Shown here: positions 34,298 through 43,455 of the stretch, piece by piece | How positions within the stretch are numbered: position 1 is the first letter of the stretch | Layout: every line of letters begins with the position of its first letter | Assembly (NCBI RefSeq): GCF_003259615.1 | Contig: NZ_QLLR01000001.1 | Coordinates: 3,922-67,921 of the forward strand | Source of the DNA: Pedobacter cryoconitis | GTDB taxonomy: Bacteria; Bacteroidota; Bacteroidia; Sphingobacteriales; Sphingobacteriaceae | Length of the DNA: 64,000 nucleotides | Reading direction: 5' to 3' | The notes under the pieces: generated by a model | The model's input: only the letters and a program-made list of their open reading frames with translations | Told to the model about the DNA's origin: nothing | Database searches by the model: none | Made by a program: the position numbers and the translations under genes

Positions 34298-35411
34298 TTT
34301 CTGCAATTTCCATGACCAATTGATCAATCTGATGTTTAGTTACATTGGGCATACAAATGATATGGCACCATCCGTTTTCTAAAGCCAGCTGCCATTTGAT
34401 CCTGACATGTGAAGCTGGTTCAGGTAAATTAACAGTAATCGAATCAGGATTTCTCCAGGCATTGATACCTATCTCTTTTAACCTCATTTCCGCATAAGCA
34501 GCTACTTCAAGGCTATGCAAGGCTCTTTTCTTAAACCCTTCCAGTCCCAGGCTTTTAATCATATACCATAAAAACAAAGGGGTATGTCCGTTTCTGGACC
34601 CGGTAATTGTCGTATCCATACTGCCTGTATAAGATACCGAACGGGCAATACGGTCGCGGTTATTCTTCTTCACCACCACTACGCCGCAAGGGATCGGAGA
34701 GCCTATAAATTTATGTCCGCTAATGGCGATACTGTCCGCACCATCAGCAAAATCAAATGCCGGACGGGGTTCTATGAAAGCACTGTAGCTCCCTGAAAGC
34801 GCACCATCTGCGTGAATATAATAATGTTGTATGGCCAGTTCCTGTAAAATACTTCTGATCTTGCGTACATCATCACGGGCCTCGGTCATTGTGGTCCCGA
34901 TATTGGCAAAGATGATCACAGGCATATGTCTGTTCATTTTGATTGTATCTCTAAGATCGTCATAATCAATCTCGCCGCTTGCCTGTGTACGGATTACAAT
35001 ATTAGGCATATTTAAAAGGTGCAGGTTTTTCTGCACACTATAGTGCGTGGCCTGCGAAAAATAGACCATTCCTTTGGGATGAATTTCCCGGGCCAGGTAT
35101 AAACCATAAAGATTTCCTTCTGAACCTCCATTGGTCACATATCCCCACCAGTTATTGACCGGAGCTCTGAACAATGACGCAAAAAATTCCAGTACTTCCC
35201 TTTCCATTTCACGCGTCCCTACATTATAGGTAGAGGCCACAAAAGGATCTCCAAGGTTGTTAATTGGATAGTTCAGAAATTTCGCCAGTTCAGAATAATC
35301 AAAATCTTTCGATACCGGGTATCCAAGCATTAACTCCGAATCAGCAGTTAATCTCTCCATTAATTCCTTCAGTCTCCCTGCGTTTTCCGCTGATAAGTTA
35401 TGCTGTTCCAT
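34272..35411 (-). CDS. hdc: PLP-dependent histidine decarboxylase
   Basis: This 379-residue enzyme closely resembles the pyridoxal-phosphate histidine decarboxylases of enteric bacteria, which convert histidine to histamine. Shared features are TNGGSEGNLYG near 110, HYSVQKN near 135, FANIGTT and HADGALSG, and the Schiff-base Lys in SGHKFIGSPIPCG near 231. The SRNGHTPL segment follows. Length equals that of the Morganella enzyme. Related group II decarboxylases act on other amino acids, so histidine is likely but not proven. No histidine/histamine antiporter is adjacent. It is divergent from an Lrp-type regulator gene. Confidence 0.85.
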   Translation of the reverse strand: MEQHNLSAENAGRLKELMERLTADSELMLGYPVSKDFDYSELAKFLNYPINNLGDPFVASTYNVGTREMEREVLEFFASLFRAPVNNWWGYVTNGGSEGNLYGLYLAREIHPKGMVYFSQATHYSVQKNLHLLNMPNIVIRTQASGEIDYDDLRDTIKMNRHMPVIIFANIGTTMTEARDDVRKIRSILQELAIQHYYIHADGALSGSYSAFIEPRPAFDFADGADSIAISGHKFIGSPIPCGVVVVKKNNRDRIARSVSYTGSMDTTITGSRNGHTPLFLWYMIKSLGLEGFKKRALHSLEVAAYAEMRLKEIGINAWRNPDSITVNLPEPASHVRIKWQLALENGWCHIICMPNVTKHQIDQLVMEIAETNVMLSVS

Positions 35412-35578
35412 TTTACAAATACAATTGGTTTAAATGATATGTAAATTAAGGAATCCTGATTCTTTAAAACTATTATTTGGCATAAATTAGAAAACAAACA
35501 CTATTATATGGATATTTACAGGATTTTTAAACCTTTTAAGAGGTTGTAAATTAATTAATACAGTATAAAAAAACTACC

Positions 35579-36043
35579 ATGGAAGCGTTTGACCCGGTTG
35601 ACAAGAAGATTTTAAAGGTTTTACAGGCAGATGCCCGGCTGAATACAAAACAGATTGCTGGTAAAATAGGTTTGACGGTCACTCCTACCTACGAAAGACT
35701 CAAAAAAATTGAGCAAAGTGGTGTAGTGAAAGAATATGTAGCCTTACTGGACAGAGAAAAGATTGGCAAGACCATTGTTGCTTTCATTAATGTTTCTTTG
35801 CAACTGCATTCCAAACCGCTGATCAATGTATTTGAGCGCGCTATCGTTAAGGTCCCTGAAGTGATGGAGTGTTTCCATGTAGCTGGCAATTTTGATTACC
35901 TGCTGAAAGTTGTAGTCAAAGACATGAATAGTTATCAGAATTTCCTTTCCAATAAACTCGCCACCATAGAAAACATTGCACATGTCCAAAGCTCGTTTGT
36001 AATGACAGAGATCAAACATCAAACTGCTTATGTACTGGACTAG
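35579..36043 (+). CDS. Lrp/AsnC-family transcriptional regulator
   Basis: This 154-residue protein has an N-terminal helix-turn-helix (about 10-55, with NTKQIAGKIGLTVTPTYERL) and a C-terminal RAM domain (about 70-145, with VMECFHVAGNFDYLLKVV) that usually binds amino acids and drives octamer formation. It faces away from the histidine decarboxylase gene across a 167-base AT-rich gap, a layout typical of a local regulator controlling its divergent neighbour. Histidine or a related amino acid would be the natural effector if so. A terminator follows its stop. Confidence 0.9.
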   Translation: MEAFDPVDKKILKVLQADARLNTKQIAGKIGLTVTPTYERLKKIEQSGVVKEYVALLDREKIGKTIVAFINVSLQLHSKPLINVFERAIVKVPEVMECFHVAGNFDYLLKVVVKDMNSYQNFLSNKLATIENIAHVQSSFVMTEIKHQTAYVLD

Positions 36044-36060
36044 TTTTACCATTTTAGAAG

Positions 36061-36106
36061 TCAGCAGACCTCATGAGTATTAACCTGTTTGATTTAGGTC
36101 TGCTGA
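36061..36106 (+). terminator. Terminator after the lrp-type gene
   Basis: Perfect 11-bp arms TCAGCAGACCT and AGGTCTGCTGA enclose a 24-base loop and are followed by TTCCTTTT. Confidence 0.75.
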
Positions 36107-36453
36107 TTCCTTTTCGCCGCTGTTAATCGGGAGGTTCTTTAATAGACCGGTTAGAATGAACAATTAACTCCTGCATATTTATTGGTGTGTGTTTTAGATT
36201 TCAAGCCTTTTATTTACTTACAGTAATAAAAAACCGATTAATCTCCTATGCCTGTTTAAGATTTACGTCTATAGGTGTAATCACAATTCCGTTAAAGTTC
36301 TGGTTGTTAGCCTATTCGCAATAGAACTAATTTTTACATTTAGATATTTTTAATATTTAATAGCAATAATTTATAATTCATATAAACATTTATTTTACAT
36401 AAAAATAACATTATAGATGATTTAAGACAATTAATAATTATCATCTTGCAATC
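36107..36453. other. AT-rich intergenic region before the XRE gene
   Basis: No gene is supported. The right half is extremely AT-rich. An inverted repeat (AGATGAT at 36415-36421 and ATCATCT at 36440-36446) ends seven bases before the GTG start of the XRE regulator and could be its own operator. Confidence 0.45.
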
Positions 36454-37002
36454 GTGGCAGAAAATGATAAAAGTGCATTAAAAGAATACGGAAACCGGGT
36501 GAGGACTTTTCGGAAAGAGGCTAATATTTCGCAGGAAGCCTTAGCTACGTTTGCTCAATTGTATCAATCCTACATTGCTTCTATTGAAAAAGGGGATGTT
36601 AATATTGGGATTCTGGCGCAGCAGACGCTAAGTAATACTTTCGGGGTGAAGCATTATCAATTGTCAGATCCTGATTTTCCAATTCCTCCAAAAAGTGTTT
36701 TAAGAGAAAATATCAGACGTTATATTACGGCAAGAAATATAGATACAGCCTATTTAAAAGATAAGCTCCCTAACTATGTAAAACCTATGGACGAATTGCT
36801 GCAATCAGGATTCTTCAATGAGCCAAAGACCACCAAAGAGATTGCTGAGCAATATAAAAATGAATACGAACTGGAAATTTCCCCTTCCCGCGTGGTTGAT
36901 ATATTAAGCCGCGGAACCAGGAAAGATAAGATTGATATTATCAAATCTGCCTGCGGCACAAGAAACAAGTATAAGCTGACGAATCAGAAAAACCATCTTT
37001 GA
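36454..37002 (+). CDS. XRE-family helix-turn-helix regulator
   Basis: This 182-residue protein has an N-terminal Cro/CI-type helix-turn-helix (about 10-65, with ANISQEALATFAQLYQSYIASIEKG). Its C-terminal half (about 75-175) is lysine-rich and unfamiliar; SPSRVVDILSRGTR near 150 looks like a second small helical DNA-binding segment. The start is a GTG directly after a Cys/Ile-poor AT-rich leader; no in-frame ATG lies nearby. No toxin, integrase or phage gene is adjacent. A 47-residue ORF on the opposite strand begins 164 bases past its stop. Target unknown. Confidence 0.8.
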   Translation: MAENDKSALKEYGNRVRTFRKEANISQEALATFAQLYQSYIASIEKGDVNIGILAQQTLSNTFGVKHYQLSDPDFPIPPKSVLRENIRRYITARNIDTAYLKDKLPNYVKPMDELLQSGFFNEPKTTKEIAEQYKNEYELEISPSRVVDILSRGTRKDKIDIIKSACGTRNKYKLTNQKNHL

Positions 37003-37022
37003 GCCTGAAAGGGCCAAAGAAA

Positions 37023-37166
37023 TTAACTTTTCCGGGTCAAATCTTTGCGCTTTAAAAGTTCCTTAATAGCTTCCAGGTCTTTAGAAAGAATATCTACTAC
37101 TGTTTTAACTGCTTTAGGTTCTTCAACTAATTTAGTTACCGTTTTTTCTGGGGCTTTGTTTTCCAT
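37023..37166 (-). CDS. Small Lys/Glu-rich protein, 47 aa
   Basis: The ATG at 37166 opens a 47-residue frame ending at a TAA at 37023. The protein begins MENKAPEKTV and continues with an amphipathic helix (about 17-42) rich in Lys, Glu, Leu and Val. The composition is typical of real small cytoplasmic proteins. I recognise no family. It lies tail to tail with the XRE gene, 20 bases from its stop, and is preceded by an A/T-rich leader of the Bacteroidota type. Confidence 0.5.
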   Translation of the reverse strand: MENKAPEKTVTKLVEEPKAVKTVVDILSKDLEAIKELLKRKDLTRKS

Positions 37167-37281
37167 GATTAATGAATATATCGTTAAAATAATTAGAAAT
37201 TATTAACTGATGAACAAATATAACATAATAATGTTTGGTTGTACTTGTTTTATCCTCAACGACTTATAAGCGTATAAAAAA

Positions 37282-37309
37282 AACGCCTTAAGCAAATGCT
37301 TAAGACGTT
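37282..37309 (-). terminator. Terminator after susD
   Basis: ACGCCTTAAGCA pairs with TGCTTAAGACGT (one G-T pair). On the minus strand a TTTTTTTT run follows. It lies 30 bases past the susD stop. Confidence 0.85.
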
Positions 37310-37338
37310 AACTGGAGAGTCATTATTAATTCAGAGGT

Positions 37339-38940
37339 TTAGAAATTCGCTTTATTTACATCCCACCATAATCTTGTTCCGCCATTATCCGGACCATTCA
37401 ATAATTGAACGGCCTTCGCAATTTCCGGCCCATTGCTGGAATATTCATTTTGAGGGAAAGCTAATCTGCGGATCTGTATTTTGCTGTCGATCGTTCCATT
37501 ACTGTTGTTAGTGACTACAGGAAATAGCTTTGGATAACCTGTACGGCGGTATTCTGTCCAGGCTTCCTGACCTTCAGGGAACATCGCAATCCATTTCTGC
37601 GTGATAATACGTTCCAGTTTCTGCTCATTCGCAGCTGCACCATCCCATTTTATAGTAATGGTTGAAACAGCTGGCGAGTTATTCGCTGCATTTCCAGGGT
37701 CAACATAAGCAGTTGGCAAACTTGTAGCATCATTGAGATAAGCATCATTAGACACCTTCCATTGTGCCAGAGAAGTCTGGATACCAGTGTTATAATTTGT
37801 TTGTGCATCACCTGCACCAGTCCATCCGCGTAAAGCTGCTTCTGCTTTCAGGAACCATACTTCAGCAGCGTTCATGATCATCATTGGTGAATTGCTCGTC
37901 ACAATAGTTTTGCTATTTAATAAAGAGTAACCATTATAACCAGGTTTGGCAGTTACAATTGATCCGATACGGATACCTTTATACTGACCAGCAAAGCGCG
38001 CATCCACCGCTGGTGTAGCGTATACCGGTAAACGCGGGTCATTGTATCCGGTTAAATAGGTTTCTATCGGAGCTCCTAAAGCAATATCTGTCCAGCTGGT
38101 TGTAATAACTTCCAGCGGATTATGCGTTCCGCCGCCTGAAACACCAGCGTTGTCTGCATTTATAGTCAGAACACCACCATTAGCTGGATCTAAAGCCTTT
38201 TGAGCTTGTGCTTGTGCTGTTGCAGCATCAACTTTCACAATGTGCATGGCTAAGCGTAAACGTAATGAATTAGCCAATTTTAACCATTTGGTATAATCAC
38301 CGCCATAAACCAGATCATATTGTTTGAATGGAGTTTGTGCAGGATTAGCTTTGATATAAGTATTCAGGTTGGTTACTGCTGTATCCAGTTCCAGAAAAAA
38401 CTGATTGTAAACCGCTTGCTGAGAGTCATAAGGAGTTCCCATTAACGTTTTTCCCGCTGCATTGTAAGCAATAGGACCGAATTTATCAGTTACCCTGTTC
38501 ATGATCTCTACTTTAAGGATTAAAGCAACAGCCCAGAAATCAGGAAGTGCAGTTCTTGTACCTGCCTTTCCTATCGAATTGATGGCAAACAGTGAATTGG
38601 TAAAAGAAGTCACAAAAACATTCTGATTCCATCCGTCTACCAGGCTGTAATTTAAGTTACTGATATTTCCTCTGAAAGGGTTTGGAGACATCATATAACC
38701 TGAGTAACAGTCTGCGTTTAAGTTCTGGTTCAGCTGGTAATCACCTTCACCTCCAAAAATAGAAGCCTGGATACCTGGATATACCAGTCCAATCTGAAAC
38801 TTCCCGGTACCGATACCTGTATTATCGGTATTGTATTTTTCAAAGTCTTTTTTACAACCGGCAAATGTAAGTACTGTTAGTGCAAGAAAAGCAGACAGTG
38901 CGTACTTATAACCATTGCGTATTATATATTGAGTTTTCAT
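37339..38940 (-). CDS. SusD/RagB-type nutrient-binding lipoprotein
   Basis: This outer-membrane lipoprotein caps a SusC channel and captures a glycan or peptide for import. The lipoprotein signal ends at LTFAGCKKDFE. The helical TPR-like scaffold and C-terminal motif with FPQNEYSSNG are typical of the SusD-like subgroup. I place the start at the Met at 38940 (533 residues) rather than 38979, because the signal peptide then begins MKTQYIIRNGYK and the gap to susC becomes 25 bases. It follows susC on the same strand, with a terminator after it. Confidence 0.92.
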   Translation of the reverse strand: MKTQYIIRNGYKYALSAFLALTVLTFAGCKKDFEKYNTDNTGIGTGKFQIGLVYPGIQASIFGGEGDYQLNQNLNADCYSGYMMSPNPFRGNISNLNYSLVDGWNQNVFVTSFTNSLFAINSIGKAGTRTALPDFWAVALILKVEIMNRVTDKFGPIAYNAAGKTLMGTPYDSQQAVYNQFFLELDTAVTNLNTYIKANPAQTPFKQYDLVYGGDYTKWLKLANSLRLRLAMHIVKVDAATAQAQAQKALDPANGGVLTINADNAGVSGGGTHNPLEVITTSWTDIALGAPIETYLTGYNDPRLPVYATPAVDARFAGQYKGIRIGSIVTAKPGYNGYSLLNSKTIVTSNSPMMIMNAAEVWFLKAEAALRGWTGAGDAQTNYNTGIQTSLAQWKVSNDAYLNDATSLPTAYVDPGNAANNSPAVSTITIKWDGAAANEQKLERIITQKWIAMFPEGQEAWTEYRRTGYPKLFPVVTNNSNGTIDSKIQIRRLAFPQNEYSSNGPEIAKAVQLLNGPDNGGTRLWWDVNKANF

Positions 38941-38965
38941 TTTTTTAATTTTAATAGTGAACATT

Positions 38966-41900
38966 TTATAAAGTAACATTCAGGTTGAAACCGAAATTAC
39001 GTGTAGCTGGCTGACTGAATACGTCTACCCCAGATAATCCATTACCTGTTGACATGGTAACTTCAGGATCGAAAGGTGCTTTTTTATAGAAGTATAAAAG
39101 ATTTCTTCCGATCACCGAGAACCTTAAACTTTTAACTGCTCCTTTGGTAAATGGAATAGTATAACCAATAGAGGCTTCACGTAAACGTACTACTGTTGCA
39201 CTGTACATATAGTTTTCTGTAATACCATCACGGCCACCTACAGAAGTATACCATACTTTAGGGTCCACACTGCTGATTGGTTTGCCCGTAACCGCATCTA
39301 CTCCGTTGATATTTACACCACCTTGATTTCTTGCATCACCTGAGGCTTGTGAAACACCGTATTTATCAAATACAGCTTCAGTAAGTGATAATACCTGGCC
39401 TCCGAATTTACCGTCCACAAGGAAGCTTAATCTGAATCTTTTGTAATCAAAGCTGTTACTCCATCCCAATTGGAATTTAGGGTTCGCATTTCCGATATAG
39501 TTGTAACCGTCATTTACCAATGGTTTACCATCAGCACCGATTAAAATACGGTTCTGGTCATCACGTTTAAAGGTAACGCCATAAATATCACCAAATGAAC
39601 CACCTGTCCTTAATTCTGACTGATAAGTATTGTTACGGTTTGGTGTTAATATGAATTGATTAATACCATCTTTTGAATCGACATCAATTACTTTATTTTT
39701 ATTGGCTGATCCGTTGAAAGATGAATTCCAGGTCAGGTTTGTATTTTTAATGACATCATAACCTAAATTAAATTCGATACCTGAGTTCTGAATATTTCCG
39801 GCATTTACATAACCTTGGGAGAAGGTCGTGACAAAAGAAGGGATAACGCGGATAAACTGGTTCTTGGTATTAGATTTATAGTAAGTGAAACTCAGGTTAA
39901 GTCTGTCACCTAAGAAACGTAAGTCTGTTCCTAACTCAAAAGAAGTTGTTTTTTCTGGCTTCAATTCCGGAAAAGGAGCAACAGAATTTAATAAGACCCC
40001 ACCGCCAGTACTAAAGTGTGTTAAGGGCTGGGTTACATAGTTAGGAACCGTGTTACCTACCTGCGCAAAAGTACCCCTTAATTTCGCATAAGAAATTACT
40101 TCAGGCAATTTAAACATCTGGTTCAGAATGAAAGACAAACCTGCCGATGGATAGAAATAAGAGTTATTTGGCGTAAATGCCAGGTTTGATGACCAGTCAT
40201 TTCTTGCCGTAACGGTTAAGAACGCCCAGTTTTTGTAACCAATGTTTGCATTGGCAAATATCGATTGTATCTGGTTATGGTTATTTGGTAATGAGGTAAT
40301 AGGAGGCCCGCCGGCAACTGTTGTGATATTTTCAGGAAGAAAAATATTTGGAATGGTTAAACCTGGTTTGGTATAGCCATTGCTTGCATCAGGACCAATT
40401 AAAGTACCAAAAGCGTTAGCATCTGTAATACTGGTCCCCAATACACCGTCCACTTTAAAATCAGATTTAGAGGGTACTGAGAAAGTAAGTAATAAATCTG
40501 CGTATTTCTGTTCTGTAGTCTGGTTGCTTAATAACAATTGTCCGTTCTCTTTTGCAAGTACGGCATTGGTTGTTGCATATAAATCCTGCTCGTAAATATC
40601 GGTGTAACGGTCAATATTTCCACGTGCCTGGATGCTTAACCAACTGGTAAAATCATATTTAGCACTTGCATTTAACAAGATACGGTTACGTTTGGCTTCA
40701 TTCAGGTTACGGTTAAGTACCCACCATGGATTTTGTTGTACGTCTTCGTTGAAAGGCCAGTTTTGTTGTGGCACTGAAACACCTTCAACTGATCCTGGTA
40801 ATTCAAATTGGTTTTTATAAGGAGAAATATCTCTCCCCCTTGGAAATAAGTACAATCCGGTTAAAGGATTTAGGTAAAAGCCCAAACCAGGACTGTTGTT
40901 GACTTTTTGAGAGATATAGTTCACGTTCGCATCAACGGTCAGTTTATTATCCAAAAAACGGGCTGTCTCGCGGAAGTTAAGGTTATGACGGCCTAATTTG
41001 TTGGTTGGTTCTACACCTCTGGCAGTAGTATTGGCATAAGAGAAATAGGATTGTGCAACGTCATTACCGCCAGAAAGACTGATGGAGTTTGTTAAATTTG
41101 TACCCGTTTGAAAGAATGGGCTTACATTATCTTGTGCTGATGATATTTTATCGCCCCAGCTATCTGCTCCGCCAGTAGTCTGACCATAACTATTCTGAAG
41201 TTTAGGTTTGTAGGCCACACGGTCCAGTGTAAGTGAAGAAGAGTAACTGATTTGAGTTTTTCCTGCTTTTCCTTTTTTAGTGGTAATTAAGATAACACCG
41301 TTTTGTGCCTGGCTGCCATATAAGGCAGAGGCTGATGCACCTTTTAAAATAGTCAGTGTCTCGATGTCTTCAGGGTTAAGGTTGGAAATACCATCACCAC
41401 CGTCCTGACTTGCACTTACTGAGGTAGTTCCGCCACCGCCTTGCCCTACGTTACTTCCAAAAGTATTGTTAGGTTGTCCGTTAGCGTTTGACCCGTTAGA
41501 AATCGGAACTCCGTCAATTACATATAATGGCTGATTATTTCCACCAGCTGATTTGTTACCTCTTAAGATAACTTTAGCAGAACCACCTACTCCAGAAGCA
41601 CTAGGTGAAATTGTTACACCTGATACTTTACCATTCAGAGAGTTCATTAAGTTATCACTTTTCACCCTGGTCAGTTCCGATCCGGATACCTGCTGGGTAG
41701 CATAAGTGATTGTTTTTTCTGATTTTTTAATACCCAGGGCGGTTACCACAACCTCGCCCAGTTGTTTTGAATCTTCCAATAATGTGATCTGCAAAGTTCC
41801 TGAGCCTGCTGTAGCTTCCTGACGTGCAAAACCGATATAAGAGAAAATTAATACATCGCCAGGATTGGCCTGTATAGCAAAATTACCATTTGAGTCTGTT

Positions 41901-42124
41901 TGAGTACTCAGTTTTGTGCCTTTAACTTGTACGCTGACCCCAACTAATGGTAGCCCGCCTGCATCTTTTACTGTTCCTTTAATGGTCGCTGCTACTTTTA
42001 ACGCATTTAAAGAACTGGCCTTGTGTGCCGGCCAGTTAACCAATACCGGGTGGCCAGCGTTATTGAGATTTGCTCCCATTGCCAGGCCCGGCATCAATAA
42101 AGTGAAGAGTAGTAATTTTTTCAT
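38966..42124 (-). CDS. SusC/RagA TonB-linked outer-membrane transporter
   Basis: This 1052-residue TonB-dependent barrel imports a substrate with its SusD partner. A signal peptide (about 1-17) is followed by a carboxypeptidase-D-like regulatory domain (about 45-125, with IKGTVKDAGGLPLVGVSV), a TonB box region, the plug (about 130-260, with LYVIDGVPISNG and ASASALYGSQAQNGVILITT) and a large barrel ending NFGFNLNVTL. No STN domain is present, so sigma/anti-sigma signalling is not expected. A ROK regulator gene lies immediately upstream, with only the repeat hairpin at 42168-42207 between. Confidence 0.94.
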   Translation of the reverse strand: MKKLLLFTLLMPGLAMGANLNNAGHPVLVNWPAHKASSLNALKVAATIKGTVKDAGGLPLVGVSVQVKGTKLSTQTDSNGNFAIQANPGDVLIFSYIGFARQEATAGSGTLQITLLEDSKQLGEVVVTALGIKKSEKTITYATQQVSGSELTRVKSDNLMNSLNGKVSGVTISPSASGVGGSAKVILRGNKSAGGNNQPLYVIDGVPISNGSNANGQPNNTFGSNVGQGGGGTTSVSASQDGGDGISNLNPEDIETLTILKGASASALYGSQAQNGVILITTKKGKAGKTQISYSSSLTLDRVAYKPKLQNSYGQTTGGADSWGDKISSAQDNVSPFFQTGTNLTNSISLSGGNDVAQSYFSYANTTARGVEPTNKLGRHNLNFRETARFLDNKLTVDANVNYISQKVNNSPGLGFYLNPLTGLYLFPRGRDISPYKNQFELPGSVEGVSVPQQNWPFNEDVQQNPWWVLNRNLNEAKRNRILLNASAKYDFTSWLSIQARGNIDRYTDIYEQDLYATTNAVLAKENGQLLLSNQTTEQKYADLLLTFSVPSKSDFKVDGVLGTSITDANAFGTLIGPDASNGYTKPGLTIPNIFLPENITTVAGGPPITSLPNNHNQIQSIFANANIGYKNWAFLTVTARNDWSSNLAFTPNNSYFYPSAGLSFILNQMFKLPEVISYAKLRGTFAQVGNTVPNYVTQPLTHFSTGGGVLLNSVAPFPELKPEKTTSFELGTDLRFLGDRLNLSFTYYKSNTKNQFIRVIPSFVTTFSQGYVNAGNIQNSGIEFNLGYDVIKNTNLTWNSSFNGSANKNKVIDVDSKDGINQFILTPNRNNTYQSELRTGGSFGDIYGVTFKRDDQNRILIGADGKPLVNDGYNYIGNANPKFQLGWSNSFDYKRFRLSFLVDGKFGGQVLSLTEAVFDKYGVSQASGDARNQGGVNINGVDAVTGKPISSVDPKVWYTSVGGRDGITENYMYSATVVRLREASIGYTIPFTKGAVKSLRFSVIGRNLLYFYKKAPFDPEVTMSTGNGLSGVDVFSQPATRNFGFNLNVTL

Positions 42125-42167
42125 GTTTTGGTTTTTTTAAAAGTTTAGATTTAATCGTTTTGGTTTG

Positions 42168-42207
42168 GAGCCTGTTAAAATCCAGGTAGCTAATTTCCAA
42201 CAGGCTC
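42168..42207 (-). terminator. Hairpin between ROK and susC, dispersed repeat
   Basis: Perfect 9-bp arms GAGCCTGTT/AACAGGCTC enclose a 22-base loop containing AGCTA. It starts at the ROK stop codon and is closely similar to 8837-8877. On the minus strand the sequence after it is A-rich, not T-rich, so it may attenuate rather than fully terminate. Confidence 0.6.
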
Positions 42208-43455
42208 TTAATACTTAGTTTCAGGTAGTTTCTCCATAGTCAGTCGTTTAGTGTTTATCGCTAATTGTTCATTGTCAAAATTCTCCATGACTAATGCTGC
42301 TGCACCGATAATTTCACCGTCAAAGCCGAGCTTGGAGATCAATAATTCTGTATTGGCAGCCAGCCTTGGAATGCAGTACTTATTTAAAGCCTGCTGCATG
42401 GGAGCCATCATGATTTTACTGGCCTTCGCTCCTCTTCCGCTTAATACAATGGTTTGCGGATTCATAATATGAATCAGGATAGAGAGTGCTTTACCAATTT
42501 TATAACCAGCATCAGAAAGCAATTCAATAACGAACTGATCTCCATTATTCGCGGCTTCAAAAATCGCATCACTCATTACTTTTAACGAGCCATCAACGAA
42601 GGAATTTAAAGTGGATAAACGCCCTTGTTTGATGCCTTCAATAGCTTTTTTCACGACTACCAACATAGATGCTTCTGCTTCCAGGCAACCTTGTTTACCG
42701 CAAATACATAATTCTCCGTCTTCAAATAAAGGGATGTGGCTGAATTCGCCTGCAAAACCACTGTAACCTCGAAAAATATCTCCTTTCACAATCATCCCAA
42801 GGCCAATACCCCAGCCCAGGTTAATTACCATAACTTCTTTAAGAGATTTAGCGACTCCGAATCTTTGTTCAGCCAGTGCAATCACACTGGAATCATTATC
42901 TATATAGGTAGTTAAACCGGTGGCATTGGTGATATATGCAGTTAGCTTTTCGCCTTCTGCATCCAGATAAGAGTAGTTTTTACCGTCTTTTACACTCACA
43001 AAACCAGGCATGCCTACACCTATCCCCAGGATACTTTCTTTGTTGATTCCTGATTTCAGGATATGATCTTCGATGTAAGTGATTAACTGGGAAAGTGCGG
43101 TTGAATTGTTATTTAAAATCAGCTCTACCGTTTCGATTTCGGCTATCGGCTTGTTATTCAGATCTACAATAGCGATCCGGGTAGAAAGCTGGTCCATGGC
43201 AATAGCCATAATATACATTGCATCTGGCTTTATGGCATACATTAATGGTCGTCGTCCCCCACTCGATGGAGCGTAGCCGACCTCGATAATAAAGCCCTCA
43301 TTAATTAACTCATTTATTGTTTTAGTTATAATTGGGATGCTTCTATTAAATAAAGTGCTCATTTCAGCACAAGAAAGTGACTTCTCTAAATACAATTGCT
43401 TTAAAATCTCACTTTTTAGCTCAGTGCTTTTTACTAGCTTTTCCGTTACTTCCAT
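42208..43455 (-). CDS. ROK-family transcriptional regulator
   Basis: This 415-residue protein joins an N-terminal winged helix-turn-helix (SCAEMSTLFNRSIPIITKTI region, about 30-65) to a ROK sugar-kinase-like domain. The zinc motif CICGKQGCLEAE is near 255, and ATP/sugar residues in GVGMPGFVS and ATGLTTYIDND are present. Such proteins sense sugars and repress uptake loci. I start at the Met at 43455 because sequence before it (to 43509) is hydrophobic and atypical. It lies directly upstream of susC-susD on the same strand and probably regulates them. Confidence 0.9.
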   Translation of the reverse strand: MEVTEKLVKSTELKSEILKQLYLEKSLSCAEMSTLFNRSIPIITKTINELINEGFIIEVGYAPSSGGRRPLMYAIKPDAMYIMAIAMDQLSTRIAIVDLNNKPIAEIETVELILNNNSTALSQLITYIEDHILKSGINKESILGIGVGMPGFVSVKDGKNYSYLDAEGEKLTAYITNATGLTTYIDNDSSVIALAEQRFGVAKSLKEVMVINLGWGIGLGMIVKGDIFRGYSGFAGEFSHIPLFEDGELCICGKQGCLEAEASMLVVVKKAIEGIKQGRLSTLNSFVDGSLKVMSDAIFEAANNGDQFVIELLSDAGYKIGKALSILIHIMNPQTIVLSGRGAKASKIMMAPMQQALNKYCIPRLAANTELLISKLGFDGEIIGAAALVMENFDNEQLAINTKRLTMEKLPETKY

